Shown: positions 17,377-26,508, counted from the first letter of the stretch. The stretch: 64,000 bases of DNA from DTU036 sp964346475 (GCA_964346475.1 CAYFUM010000003.1:27541-91540); one strand, 5' to 3'. The notes: generated by a model from the letters alone, not told the origin. Translations and numbers: made by a program.

Positions 17377-19446
17377 TTAATTCCTAGAGAGCCTTAGGGC
17401 CAGGTCATTGGCTGACCAGACAGCTCCCATAAGATTAGAAACAGTCTTTGCATCGCCGATGTAATGTAATTTTTTTCCCTTTACTCGCCTTTTCTTTTCC
17501 CTTGGCTTATAACCCACTGCATTTATAACACTATCTGCCTCTACTTCACAGCTACCCATCCCATCCTTAACTATCACATATCCCTCCTTTATTTCCTCCA
17601 GCCTAGCTTCTAAATAAACAGGAATTTTGTGGTACTTCAGTAAATCTCTAAGCATAACAGAGTTGGCAGCGCAGACCCCCTTGGCTTTGATTAGATCATC
17701 TAACATTTCTATGACAAAGGGTTCTTTCCCATCAAGGCTTAGCTGGTAGGCTATCTCACAGCCTGTTAAGCCCCCGCCCAGCACTGCTACTTTTTCTCCT
17801 ACAAGTTTTTTATCCAGTAGATAGTCAGTGGCTCCTATCATTTTTTCACTACCTTTAATGGGAATCTTTTTTTCTTCAGCTCCAGTTGCCAGAACTATTT
17901 CATCTTCCTCCAGCTCCTCCAATGAAGTAATCTTGGTGTTGAGGTGAATATCCACAGGATACTTCTCTATTTCTCTTCTATACCAGTGGATAAGCTCCTT
18001 GTCCTTCTCCTTAAAATCCGGTACAGCTGCAGCTATAAAGACCCCACCAAGTTCACTATCCTTTTCATATAGTGAGACCCTGTGACCTCTTTTTGAAAGC
18101 TGAATTGCTGCCTCCATGCCTGAAATTCCCCCACCTATTACTGCAATGTTCTTTGGCTTTCTAACCCTATTAACAGCATATTTTCTTTCCTGGTGGGTCC
18201 TGGGATTTAGTGCACAGCCCCCTTGATATTTCATCACCTTGAGGTCTAGAGCAACACCTTCTCCCTTATAGGTAGCTATGGGTAGACAGGTATTATGACA
18301 GGAGATACAGGGCCTTATATCTTCATATCTGCCTTCCTTTACCTTGGTAAGGAATTTTTCATCGGCAAGAAACTGCCTAGCTATACCTATAGCGTCAAGC
18401 TCTCCTCTGGCAATGGCTCCTGCCCCATCATCAAGTTCCATCCTACCGGCGCAGACCAGGGGTTTACTGGTAAACTTTTTTATATGACTAACATCTGCTA
18501 AATTACAGCTTTTTGGCATATAAACTGGAGGATGAGACCAGTACCAGGCGTCATAGGTTCCATTATCACAGTTAAACATGTCATAGCCCGCCTCTTCCAG
18601 GTACTTAATGGCCCTCTCCGATTCCTCCATATCTCTACCCACCTCAATAAAGTCTTCGCCTGGTAGAGCTCCATCATTAAAGCCCTTGGTCTTACTGACT
18701 ACACTGTACCTTAGAGATACTGGATAGTCTTCACCGCAGAGTCTTTTAATGGCCCTTACAACTTCTACAGCAAACCTATATCTGTTTTCAAAGGAGCCAC
18801 CATACTCATCAGTCCTATGGTTATTATAGGGAAGGGTGAACTGGTCCATAAGATAGCCTTCATGGACAGCGTGGACCTCTACTCCATCAACTCCATTTTT
18901 CTTACAAAGTAGGGCCGTTCTAGCATAGGCCTCTACGTACTCCTTAATTTCCTCCCTGGTAATGGCCCTACATTTATAGTCGGGCATCCAGGTATTGGGA
19001 GCTCCCTCATCGGGCGCAACCAGGATATCATCCAGGTTTAAGAAGGGCTTTGCAAGCCTACCGAGGAATTTATTATCAAGGAGTCTACCCATCTCCTTAG
19101 AGAGAGTAAAGGACCTTCCCCAGCCTGCACCGATTTGAAAAAAGACCTTGGCATCATATTTATGTATCTCATCCATTAGCTCTTTAACACCATCAAAGAC
19201 CCTTGGATTTTTATAGAGCCACTTGTTCCCCACTATGCTCTTTAAAGGGGTTAAACCGGGTATCATAAGCCCCACCCCATCCTGGGCTCTTTCTATGTAA
19301 TAGTCCCTACACTCCTTAACGAACCTGCGCTTAAAAAGCCAATCTACAATGGAGGTTCCCGCCATGGGACAGAGTACCACCCTATTTTTTAAGGTTATAC
19401 TCCCCACCTTCATTGGAGTGAAAATTATTTCATGTTCTTTTTTCAT
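17377..19446 (-). CDS. OYE-family NADH:flavin oxidoreductase (FMN, 4Fe-4S, FAD)
   Basis: A 689-residue relative of the 10591-12852 protein with the same three modules. These are an FMN barrel with VHAVHEGYLMDQF (about 191-203), 4Fe-4S cysteines at about 380, 383, 387 and 411 (CISCHNTC and GGC), and an FAD domain from GGGISG (438-443) with a second Rossmann motif LGGGLTGCEIAYQL. Between the third and fourth cysteines there is an insertion of about 12 residues compared with the other copies. Expected chemistry is NAD(P)H-dependent reduction of an activated C=C bond or a related redox reaction; the substrate is unknown. It is separated from the upstream cupin by a terminator-like hairpin. Confidence 0.9.
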   Translation of the reverse strand: MKKEHEIIFTPMKVGSITLKNRVVLCPMAGTSIVDWLFKRRFVKECRDYYIERAQDGVGLMIPGLTPLKSIVGNKWLYKNPRVFDGVKELMDEIHKYDAKVFFQIGAGWGRSFTLSKEMGRLLDNKFLGRLAKPFLNLDDILVAPDEGAPNTWMPDYKCRAITREEIKEYVEAYARTALLCKKNGVDGVEVHAVHEGYLMDQFTLPYNNHRTDEYGGSFENRYRFAVEVVRAIKRLCGEDYPVSLRYSVVSKTKGFNDGALPGEDFIEVGRDMEESERAIKYLEEAGYDMFNCDNGTYDAWYWSHPPVYMPKSCNLADVSHIKKFTSKPLVCAGRMELDDGAGAIARGELDAIGIARQFLADEKFLTKVKEGRYEDIRPCISCHNTCLPIATYKGEGVALDLKVMKYQGGCALNPRTHQERKYAVNRVRKPKNIAVIGGGISGMEAAIQLSKRGHRVSLYEKDSELGGVFIAAAVPDFKEKDKELIHWYRREIEKYPVDIHLNTKITSLEELEEDEIVLATGAEEKKIPIKGSEKMIGATDYLLDKKLVGEKVAVLGGGLTGCEIAYQLSLDGKEPFVIEMLDDLIKAKGVCAANSVMLRDLLKYHKIPVYLEARLEEIKEGYVIVKDGMGSCEVEADSVINAVGYKPREKKRRVKGKKLHYIGDAKTVSNLMGAVWSANDLALRLSRN

Positions 19447-19464
19447 TTTAACTCCCTATTTTAG

Positions 19465-19489
19465 AAAAAAGAGCTGAAAAATCAGCTCC
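19465..19489 (-). terminator. Terminator/attenuator between cupin and OYE genes
   Basis: GAGCTG and CAGCTC arms (19471-19476, 19483-19488) with a loop of six, then a T-run read leftward. It fills most of the 64-base gap, leaving no room for a promoter between it and the OYE start. Confidence 0.8.
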
Positions 19490-19510
19490 CCTTCTCTTCA
19501 CACCGCAAAA

Positions 19511-19858
19511 TTATTGGTGTCCCTCTTCTGGCACAATACAAATAAACTTCAAGGTGTTTTCACCAGTGTTTTTAAACTGATGCTCGTCCCCTGAGGGAAG
19601 GTAGGCATAGGACCCAGCTCTTATAGTCACCTCTTTACCTTCATGAAAAAGACTGCCTTCTCCTTCCAGTATATAGTTTATATGGGGCCAGGGATGGGCA
19701 TGCCTTGGTGTATTTCCCCCTGGCTCAACTTCAAAGACCCTTAGAACATAGCCTTCCCAGCCTTCCTTGGGAGACACCAGGACCTGCATACTAGCCAAAC
19801 TGGCCTCAGGGTGGTTTACCTTGGTTTTTGCTAAATTATCAACATGAGAAATAATCAT
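19511..19858 (-). CDS. Cupin-domain protein
   Basis: A single small cupin of 115 residues. Cupin motif 1 appears as GGNTPRHAHPWPHINYILEG (about 50-69), with histidines and a glutamate as likely metal ligands, and motif 2 as PSGDEHQFKNTG near 90-101. Cytoplasmic by appearance. The function cannot be assigned. Its position ahead of an OYE reductase suggests a role tied to the same substrate or regulation, but the intervening terminator weakens that. RBS AAGGAGGG precedes the ATG. Confidence 0.85.
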   Translation of the reverse strand: MIISHVDNLAKTKVNHPEASLASMQVLVSPKEGWEGYVLRVFEVEPGGNTPRHAHPWPHINYILEGEGSLFHEGKEVTIRAGSYAYLPSGDEHQFKNTGENTLKFICIVPEEGHQ

Positions 19859-19887
19859 TCTACCCTCCTTTAAGTTATATTTATTTA

Positions 19888-19896
19888 ATTATACCA
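19888..19896 (-). promoter_or_regulatory. Extended -10 promoter of the cupin gene
   Basis: Read leftward as TGGTATAAT; no good -35 hexamer at 17 bases. The cupin ATG lies 30 bases downstream. Confidence 0.5.
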
Positions 19897-20004
19897 AAAG
19901 GCATCATAAATTACTTAAAAAGATAGAATTAATTTTGAGAAAAGCATTATGAGGAGCCTCAGCTCCAATTTATAGTATGCTATACTCTTCTAAAAGGAGG
20001 ATTC

Positions 20005-21234
20005 ATGGAAATAAATATTAATAGATTAAAAAAGGATATAGAAAGGCTAAGTGAGTTTTCTTCATCAAGTGGGCCTGGCGTAACCCGCCTCTCCTTTAGT
20101 CCTGAGATGAAAAAAGCAAGAAATTATATTATTGAAGAAATGGACAAAATGAATCTTAAGATCTGGGAGGATGGCTATTCAAATCTCTTTGCTAGAAGAG
20201 AAGGTAGTGATAGTAGCCTGCCCCCCATTATGATAGGTTCCCACTACGACTCAGTTATAAATGCTGGGAAATTTGATGGGATCGCCGGCCTTGCTGCCGC
20301 TCTAGAGGTTGCCAGGGTTCTGGAGGAAAAAGAAATAACCACCAGACATCCCATAGAGATTGTAGCTATGAATGATGAGGAGGGCGTTAGGTTTGGAACA
20401 GGTATTTCAAATTCTAGAGCCATGGCTGGTCTAATTACCAAAGAAGAGCTCCATAGGCAGAGGGATAAGGATGGTATAAGCCTCTACAAGGCCATGGTTG
20501 ATTATGGAGTGGAGATTGATCTAGAAGGGGCAAAAAGGGAGAAGGACTCCTTAAAGGCCTTTATTGAGCTTCATATAGAGCAGGGGCCTGTATTAGAGGA
20601 GAATAAAAAAACCATTGGTCTAGTGGAGACCATAGTAGGCTTGGACCGCTACGAAATTACCTTTACTGGTAGGGCTGGTCACGCTGGTACCACACCAATG
20701 GATAAGAGAAAGGACGCCCTCCTAGCAGCATCTATATTTATAAATGAAATAAACAAGGCTGCCCTTGAAGAGGGCCAGGACTCTGTGGCCACAGTGGGTG
20801 AGTTATCCCTCTCCCCCAATGCTTCAAATGTTATACCTGAAAAAGTTACCATCTCTCTAGATATGAGAGCACCAAAAAAGGCCAGTATTGTAGCTCTAAG
20901 AAACTCTCTAGAGACTATATGTAAGGATCTTAGAGAAGGAGGCACTGATATAAAGGTCAAAAAATCCCTTTATATTTCTCCAGTTCCTATGGATAGAGGC
21001 CTGGTAGATCTCCTGGAAAAAGAAGCTAATAGCCTTGCTCTATCCTCTATGAGGATGGTAAGTGGTGCAGGTCATGATGCCATGATTATGGCAAGCCTAG
21101 CACCCACTGCCATGATCTTTATCCCCAGCCTCCATGGCCTTAGCCATCATCCCGATGAGTGGAGCGACTTTGAGGACCTCTTAGCTGGTAGCCAGCTTCT
21201 TTTAAATACCCTGCTGAGCCTGGATAAGGAGTAG
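20005..21234 (+). CDS. M20-family amidohydrolase (N-carbamoyl amino acid/allantoate hydrolase type)
   Basis: Zn-dependent hydrolase of 409 residues in the allantoate amidohydrolase, beta-ureidopropionase and N-carbamoyl-L-amino-acid hydrolase group. Metal-ligand motifs are GSHYDSV (about 77-83), KFDGIAG just after, NDEEGVRFG (about 122-130), and a distal HIEQGPVLEE. The dimerisation-domain stretch GRAGHAGTTPMDKRKD is intact, as is the C-terminal GAGHDAM. No hydantoinase or purine catabolic gene is adjacent, so the carbamoyl substrate is open. RBS AAAGGAGG precedes the ATG, and an extended -10 TGCTATACT lies near 19978-19986. Confidence 0.9.
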   Translation: MEININRLKKDIERLSEFSSSSGPGVTRLSFSPEMKKARNYIIEEMDKMNLKIWEDGYSNLFARREGSDSSLPPIMIGSHYDSVINAGKFDGIAGLAAALEVARVLEEKEITTRHPIEIVAMNDEEGVRFGTGISNSRAMAGLITKEELHRQRDKDGISLYKAMVDYGVEIDLEGAKREKDSLKAFIELHIEQGPVLEENKKTIGLVETIVGLDRYEITFTGRAGHAGTTPMDKRKDALLAASIFINEINKAALEEGQDSVATVGELSLSPNASNVIPEKVTISLDMRAPKKASIVALRNSLETICKDLREGGTDIKVKKSLYISPVPMDRGLVDLLEKEANSLALSSMRMVSGAGHDAMIMASLAPTAMIFIPSLHGLSHHPDEWSDFEDLLAGSQLLLNTLLSLDKE

Positions 21235-21291
21235 GGAGATTTTAACTTAGTTTCAAGTTCTAGATTTAAGCTAATATTTCTTAGATTACCC

Positions 21292-21325
21292 AGGGTCCTC
21301 TTTTTAGAGGGCCCTTTAGATTCAT
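21292..21325 (+). terminator. Possible terminator after the amidohydrolase gene
   Basis: AGGGTCCTC and GAGGGCCCT arms with one non-standard pair, loop rich in T, followed by only a short T-run. Weak. Confidence 0.4.
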
Positions 21326-21410
21326 AGACTTTTGGGCTGGATCTAGTTCAAATTAGATTTATTAATTTAAAAGAGGCTAGAATCTCTAACCTCCAAAGCT
21401 CTACAGACCC

Positions 21411-22355
21411 CTAGTCTTCACTGACCAGCTTAAGCATCTTAAAGAGAAGTTTATCCCTTCTTTTTATTACCTCTTGGTCTCGTCCACCGGAATAATCATA
21501 AATTCCCTTTTTCGATTTAATACCCAGCTCATTTTTAGCCATAAGATTCCTAAGAATATCCTGGGGCTCCTTAACATTACTCAAATCCTTAAAGAGATAG
21601 GAAGAAATATAGTAAAAGGTATCCAGCCCTCCAAGATCTGCTGTTTCAAAGGGCCCTATAAGAGGATACCTAAAGCCCGGTCCATATCTCATGGCTCTAT
21701 CTACATCCTCGGCAGATGCTATGCCTTCTTCTACTATATTTAGGGCTTCTCTAAAGGCTGCAAATTGCAGTCTATTTCCAATGAATCCAGGAGCATCCCT
21801 TTGAACAACTACAGGTTTTTTCTCCATTATCTTTGTCAGCTCACTTACAAGCTTCACGGTTTTATCATCTGTTGCTTCTCCTCTAATTAACTCCACAAGG
21901 GGTATTATATGGGGCGGGTTCCAAAGATGCATGCCAATAAGCCTGTTTTTCTTCTCAAGATTCTTAGCTATGCCTGTGATACTAAGGCCCGATGTATTAG
22001 TAATAAAAATAGCGTCAGGTCTTGCTATCTTTTCCATATCTTCCCAGAAGTCCTGCTTGATCTCTATGTTCTCTATTATAGCTTCAATAATAATATCACA
22101 GTCAGCTAAAAGCTTCTTATCTAGGCTAAAACTGACATTTTCTTCGATGGTACTTACTTCACTCTCCTCCATAAAGCCTTCTTCTATCAAGGAACTATTA
22201 AATATTGAAATAAGGTCCCTTGCCCTATTTAAATGCTCCTCCAAGATATCATTAGCAATGACTTTAAAGCCCTTGCGAGCTAGCATCTGGACTATGCCCG
22301 CCCCCATGGTTCCTACACCGGCTACCCCAATTTTTTTAACATCACTAATCTTCAT
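21411..22355 (-). CDS. 3-hydroxyacyl-CoA dehydrogenase (3-hydroxybutyryl-CoA type)
   Basis: NAD(P)-dependent oxidation/reduction between 3-hydroxyacyl-CoA and 3-oxoacyl-CoA. The 314 residues hold an N-terminal Rossmann motif GVAGVGTMGAGI (12-23), the ITNTSGLSI and MHLWNPPHIIPLVE segments that contain the catalytic histidine region, and a C-terminal helical domain with GIKSKKGIYDYSGG. The length is slightly above the 280-residue butyrate-pathway enzyme. A 3-hydroxybutyrate dehydrogenase gene lies 93 bases upstream on the same strand, suggesting a shared C4 substrate chain (inference). No thiolase or crotonase is in the window. Confidence 0.9.
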   Translation of the reverse strand: MKISDVKKIGVAGVGTMGAGIVQMLARKGFKVIANDILEEHLNRARDLISIFNSSLIEEGFMEESEVSTIEENVSFSLDKKLLADCDIIIEAIIENIEIKQDFWEDMEKIARPDAIFITNTSGLSITGIAKNLEKKNRLIGMHLWNPPHIIPLVELIRGEATDDKTVKLVSELTKIMEKKPVVVQRDAPGFIGNRLQFAAFREALNIVEEGIASAEDVDRAMRYGPGFRYPLIGPFETADLGGLDTFYYISSYLFKDLSNVKEPQDILRNLMAKNELGIKSKKGIYDYSGGRDQEVIKRRDKLLFKMLKLVSED

Positions 22356-22448
22356 TTTAAGCTACCCCCTTATCTTTTAAAAGCAGTGAAGTCGGGAAAA
22401 GATCAATGCCCTAGTCCCCGTAGATTATATTAGAACTAGTAAAATTTC

Positions 22449-23210
22449 CTAGCCTGCTGTCCAACCCCCATCTACTGTTAAGCTTGAGCCTGTGATGTTT
22501 TTTGCTGCCTCTGAGGTAAGAAAAAGAGCTACTCCAGCTATAGATGAAGGCTCTATGAGCTGTTTTATGGCAGCTTTTTCTAGCATGATATCAGAAATAA
22601 CCTCTTCCTCAGTAATACCATGGGTTTTTGCCTGATCAGCAATTTGATTATCAACAAGGGGCGTTCTTACATAGGCAGGACAAATCGAATTAACTGTAAT
22701 TCCGTAGGGTCCACCCTCTAGGGCTGTAGTCTTAGTAAGGCCAGTCAAACCATGCTTGGCTGATACATAGGCTACTTTAAACTCTGAAGCAACCAAGCCA
22801 TGAATGGAATTGAGATTTATTATCCTTCCCCAACCGTTTTTCTTCATTGATGGCCAGACATATTTGGTTAGTAAAAAAGGAGCTGTTAGCATTAAGGATA
22901 AAATAAAATCCCACTGGTCCTCTGGAAAATCTTCAATTGGTGAAATTCTTTGAACACCAGCTACATTTACAAGTACATCTACCTTTGAATATTTTTCTAG
23001 AGTATAATCAACAAGCGCTTTGCAATCCTCTCTTTTTGTAAGATTCACTACCCTGTAGTCGCCACCTATTCTAGCTGATTCTTTTACTAGGCCTGCTTCG
23101 TTTATATCTGCCATAACAAGCTGGGCACCTTCCTTTATAAAGGCCTCAGCTATGGCTAAACCGATGCCGCTGGCTGCGCCTGTTACAATACATGTCCTAC
23201 CTTTTAACAC
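22449..23210 (-). CDS. D-3-hydroxybutyrate dehydrogenase (short-chain dehydrogenase)
   Basis: SDR enzyme interconverting 3-hydroxybutyrate and acetoacetate with NAD. Motifs are TGAASGIG for cofactor, NVAG, the catalytic YVSAKHG (Y-x-x-x-K), and the family-specific CPAYVRTPLVDNQI. The C-terminal GSSLTVDGGWTAG is intact. Start choice: two in-frame GTG codons occur at 23216 and 23210. The RBS AGGAGG abuts the first but is well spaced from the second, so 23210 is preferred (253 residues). It probably works with the adjacent 3-hydroxyacyl-CoA dehydrogenase, but no CoA transferase is visible. Confidence 0.9.
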   Translation of the reverse strand: MLKGRTCIVTGAASGIGLAIAEAFIKEGAQLVMADINEAGLVKESARIGGDYRVVNLTKREDCKALVDYTLEKYSKVDVLVNVAGVQRISPIEDFPEDQWDFILSLMLTAPFLLTKYVWPSMKKNGWGRIINLNSIHGLVASEFKVAYVSAKHGLTGLTKTTALEGGPYGITVNSICPAYVRTPLVDNQIADQAKTHGITEEEVISDIMLEKAAIKQLIEPSSIAGVALFLTSEAAKNITGSSLTVDGGWTAG

Positions 23211-23384
23211 GTTCACCTCCTGTAAATTTTTCTTCGGTTAGAGTTTCTAACATAAATAAAACTATACTATACTAAATAAACGATAACACTGAATTAGACT
23301 TAGTTCAAGATTTTAAAGGGTGTAAATACCCGGGTTTTATCCTAGACATTGGGGCTACTATGAAAAGCTTATCTCCTATTGGCA

Positions 23385-23413
23385 TAGACAGGGTAATAAT
23401 AAACTACTAAGAT
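23385..23413 (+). promoter_or_regulatory. Promoter of the macro-domain gene
   Basis: TAGACA, 17-base spacer, TAAGAT; the AAAGGAAAGGAG RBS and ATG at 23447 follow. Confidence 0.45.
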
Positions 23414-23446
23414 ATATATAGAATGACTTAAAGGAAAGGAGTTTTT

Positions 23447-24349
23447 ATGCCCCTTACACTGGTAAAAGAAGATATAACGAAAATGAAGGTGGACGTCATA
23501 GTCAATGCAGCAAATACTCAGCTACAAATGGGTGGTGGAGTTTGTGGCGCTATCTTTAGAGCTGCTGGAGAAACTAGACTTCAGGAGGCCTGTAATAAAC
23601 TATCTCCCATTGCTACAGGTGAGGCTGTAATCACTAGAGGCTTCAAACTACCTGCCAGCTATATTATTCATACAGTAGGCCCCATCTATAGAGGTGGTCA
23701 CCAGGGTGAAAGGAATCTTCTCTATAGCTCCTACTGGAATTCCTTAAAAGTTGCTAGGGAAAATAAGTGCACTAGTATAGCCTTTCCTTTAATCTCCAGT
23801 GGTATCTATGGCTATCCTCCCCAGGAGGCCCTAGAAGTGGCAAAATCAGCCATTATAGATTTCTTAAAAGAAGAGGATCTAGATGTCTACCTGTCCCTAT
23901 TCAATAAGAATGCTCTTAAAATACCTAAAGAAATTAGGGAGGTAGTTGATAAATATAAGAGGAAGAATTTTGATGAGCAAGTTGACTTCCCAAGGACTAA
24001 TGATTCCAATATAGGAAATTTATCTAAGCTTTTATCCCATTATATATATAGTAAAAATTTAGAGGAAGAGGAAATTTCTTGGAAAGCAAATCTGGGTAAA
24101 GGCCGCTATGAAAAAATAAAAACTGCAAGCCAATATAGCCCCAGTAAACCTAGCTTACTTGCCCTAGCCCTTGCCTTGGAGCTTAGCCCTGAAGAGACTA
24201 GAAATCTACTGGAAAGCGCCGGCTATACCCTGACAAATACCTCTCTTTTCGACTTAATAATAGGATATTCTTTAGAGAGAAAAGTCTATGATCTATATAA
24301 AATAAATGAGCTTCTATTTTTCTATGACCTGCCCCAGCTAGGTCCCTAA
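23447..24349 (+). CDS. Macro-domain protein with C-terminal extension
   Basis: The N-terminal 165 or so residues form a macro domain of the O-acetyl-ADP-ribose deacetylase / ADP-ribosyl-glutamate hydrolase type: VDVIVNAANTQLQMGGGVCGAIFRAAG, the HTVGP segment, and the phosphate loop SSGIYGYP. Such domains bind or hydrolyse ADP-ribose derivatives. The remaining 130 residues, after a charged linker, contain a helical segment (KPSLLALALALELSPEETRNLLESAG in pieces) resembling a DNA-binding-like helical domain seen appended to macro domains in some Firmicutes. Its function is unknown. No ADP-ribosyltransferase toxin gene lies beside it. Confidence 0.85.
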   Translation: MPLTLVKEDITKMKVDVIVNAANTQLQMGGGVCGAIFRAAGETRLQEACNKLSPIATGEAVITRGFKLPASYIIHTVGPIYRGGHQGERNLLYSSYWNSLKVARENKCTSIAFPLISSGIYGYPPQEALEVAKSAIIDFLKEEDLDVYLSLFNKNALKIPKEIREVVDKYKRKNFDEQVDFPRTNDSNIGNLSKLLSHYIYSKNLEEEEISWKANLGKGRYEKIKTASQYSPSKPSLLALALALELSPEETRNLLESAGYTLTNTSLFDLIIGYSLERKVYDLYKINELLFFYDLPQLGP

Positions 24350-24384
24350 GTACCTAGGGATATGTTAAAGGCTGGGATAGAAAT

Positions 24385-24410
24385 AAAAAATACCCTTATG
24401 TTAAGGGTAA
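24385..24410 (-). terminator. Terminator of the tRNA-Lys/tRNA-Cys unit
   Basis: TACCCTTA and TTAAGGGTA arms around a two-base loop, followed leftward by six T residues. Confidence 0.8.
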
Positions 24411-24411
24411 A

Positions 24412-24486
24412 TGGAGGTGGCACCCGGATTTGAACCGGGGGATAGAGGTTTTGCAGACCTTTGCCTTACCGCTTGGCTATGCCACC
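24412..24486 (-). tRNA. tRNA-Cys (GCA)
   Basis: Full cloverleaf with 7-bp acceptor stem GGTGGCA/TGCCACC, anticodon GCA in a seven-base loop, discriminator U as expected for tRNA-Cys, and encoded CCA. It is the second tRNA of a two-gene unit. Confidence 0.95.
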
Positions 24487-24489
24487 CCG

Positions 24490-24565
24490 TGGTGGTCCAT
24501 CTGCGACTCGAACGCAGGACCCCCTGATTAAGAGTCAGGTGCTCTACCGACTAAGCTAATGGACC
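24490..24565 (-). tRNA. tRNA-Lys (CTT)
   Basis: Acceptor stem GGTCCAT/ATGGACC, discriminator A and encoded CCA. The anticodon stem CCTGA/TCAGG frames loop CTCTTAA with anticodon CTT. Three bases separate it from tRNA-Cys. Confidence 0.95.
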
Positions 24566-24609
24566 ATTATTGAATTAATTCTTCAGATTCTTCTCTGCCA
24601 ACGCAATTA

Positions 24610-24638
24610 ATATTAGCATAAGTGGAAAAACATTGCAA
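24610..24638 (-). promoter_or_regulatory. Promoter of the tRNA-Lys/tRNA-Cys unit
   Basis: TTGCAA (24633-24638), 17-base spacer ending TATGC, -10 TAATAT (24610-24615), read leftward. Confidence 0.75.
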
Positions 24639-24840
24639 GTTAAAAAATTAATTCAAGACCACCAGTTTTGTAGAATTCTAGTCCTGGACTCCTATATTCC
24701 TAATGAACTTTTAACGGATAAATTTGGGTCTTTTCTTTGCCATAAAAGCTAGGAAATTATAAGAAGTTTTAATTTGATATACAAAGGCCTGTCATAATGG
24801 TAAGATATAATTGAAAATTTAAAATTTGGAGGATTTTTAT

Positions 24841-26448
24841 ATGAATTTAGCCCTTCCTGTTATGGGAGGCCTAGGCCTATTTCTCTATGGAATGAACATG
24901 ATGGGCTCAGGTTTAGAGAAGGCTGCTGGCAGCAGGATGAAGAGGATGGTAGAGGCCCTGACCAGCAGTAGGCTCATGGGTATAGTGGTTGGTATTATAG
25001 TAACCATGCTCATTCAAAGTTCTAGCGCCACCACCGTCATGGTAGTAGGATTTGTAAATGCTGGTATTATGAGCCTTGCCCAGGCTGTAGGCGTTATAAT
25101 GGGAGCCAACATAGGTACTACCATTACAGCCCAGCTTATCGCCTTTAGCCTGACGGACTATGCTCCCCTAGCTGTAGCTATAGGAGTTGCTATTTGGATT
25201 GTTGTTAAAAATAAAAAGGCTAAAACCTGGGCCGAAATCCTAATAGGTTTTGGCATTCTATTTATTGGTATGGATATGATGGGAACTGGTCTTAAACCTC
25301 TTGCTGAACATCCAAAGTTTGTCAGCATTATAAGTAGCCTAGACAACCCTATTATGGGAATGCTCACAGGACTCCTACTTACAACAGTTGTTCAATCTAG
25401 CTCTGCTTCTGTTGGTCTTCTCCAGGCTCTAGCTGGACAGGGACTTATAAGCATGAATCTTGCCTTTCCCGTCCTTTTTGGAGAAAACATTGGAACTACT
25501 ACCACTGCCCTACTTTCCAGTATAGGAGCCAATAAAGCGGCTAAGAGGGCTGCCTTTGTCCACTTCTTTATGAAGATTATCGGTACTCTACTTTTTATGA
25601 CCCTATTAAGAGGTCCTATAGAGGTCTTAGTCCTCCGCCTTAGTCCTGGAAATGTGGTTAGGCAGATTGCCAATGCCCACACCATCTTTAATATAATAAA
25701 TACTATTATACTCTTTCCCTTTATTTCGCTAATAGTCAAGGCTGCAGAGTTTTTCGTACCAGGCGATGACCTGGGCTATGTCCAGGAAGCAAAATACCTT
25801 GATAAGCGGATTATAGAGACTCCCTCCATTGCACTAAGCCAGGCTGGCCTTGAGATTGAGAGAATGGGCCAATTGGTCTTGGAGAATTTAAAATCCAGTA
25901 GAGATTTGCTTCTGCTTGAGAAAATCGAAAATCTTGAAAAAATCCTCCATGAAGAAGAGAAGATTAATAAGCTGCAAAGGGAAATCTCCGACTACCTGGT
26001 TCTTCTCTCCGATGCTTCACTTAGTAAAGAGCAGCATGATGATATTAATTCCATGTTTTATGTGGTGGGAGATATAGAAAGAGTTGGTGATCATGTGGAA
26101 AATATAAGCGAACTGGCCCAGACTAAGTATGAAGATGGCCTAGACTTTTCTGCTCCGGCAATGGAAGAACTTGCTCTCATGTATGACCTGTGCCAAAAGG
26201 GCTTTGCTTCAGCCCTTGATGCCTATAGAGATACTGATAAAGACCTGGCACTAAAGGTTTTAACCCTGGAAGAAAGAGTGGATAATCTTGAAGAAGCAAA
26301 CCGGGCTAACCATATTGAAAGGCTAAATAAGAAGCTGTGCTCTACCGAGTCAGGGATAATCTACTTAGATGTCATTAGTAATCTAGAAAGAGTATCGGAC
26401 CACGCTAGTAACATTGCCCTATATGTTCTAGATAAATTTAAAAACTAA
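24841..26448 (+). CDS. Na/Pi cotransporter family protein with PhoU-like C-terminus
   Basis: Membrane phosphate transporter of the NptA/PF02690 family, about 535 residues. The two inverted repeats characteristic of the family each carry a QSSSA motif (QSSSATTVMVVGF and QSSSASVGLLQAL), surrounded by hydrophobic helices over residues 1-310. The soluble C-terminal 200 residues contain two PhoU-type helical repeats (MFYVVGDIERVGDHVENI and ISNLERVSDHASNIA). Start choice: an upstream TTG is possible, but the GGAGGA RBS at 24828-24833 is properly spaced from the ATG at 24841. The substrate could be phosphate or another anion. A terminator follows at 26452-26478. Confidence 0.92.
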   Translation: MNLALPVMGGLGLFLYGMNMMGSGLEKAAGSRMKRMVEALTSSRLMGIVVGIIVTMLIQSSSATTVMVVGFVNAGIMSLAQAVGVIMGANIGTTITAQLIAFSLTDYAPLAVAIGVAIWIVVKNKKAKTWAEILIGFGILFIGMDMMGTGLKPLAEHPKFVSIISSLDNPIMGMLTGLLLTTVVQSSSASVGLLQALAGQGLISMNLAFPVLFGENIGTTTTALLSSIGANKAAKRAAFVHFFMKIIGTLLFMTLLRGPIEVLVLRLSPGNVVRQIANAHTIFNIINTIILFPFISLIVKAAEFFVPGDDLGYVQEAKYLDKRIIETPSIALSQAGLEIERMGQLVLENLKSSRDLLLLEKIENLEKILHEEEKINKLQREISDYLVLLSDASLSKEQHDDINSMFYVVGDIERVGDHVENISELAQTKYEDGLDFSAPAMEELALMYDLCQKGFASALDAYRDTDKDLALKVLTLEERVDNLEEANRANHIERLNKKLCSTESGIIYLDVISNLERVSDHASNIALYVLDKFKN

Positions 26449-26451
26449 GGG

Positions 26452-26478
26452 AAAACCAGTGGATTCACTGGTTTTTTT
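26452..26478 (+). terminator. Terminator of the Na/Pi transporter gene
   Basis: AAAACCAGTG and CACTGGTTTT arms with loop GATT and a T-run. Confidence 0.9.
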
Positions 26479-26508
26479 ATAGGGTATATAGACAATTAGG
26501 AGATTCCA

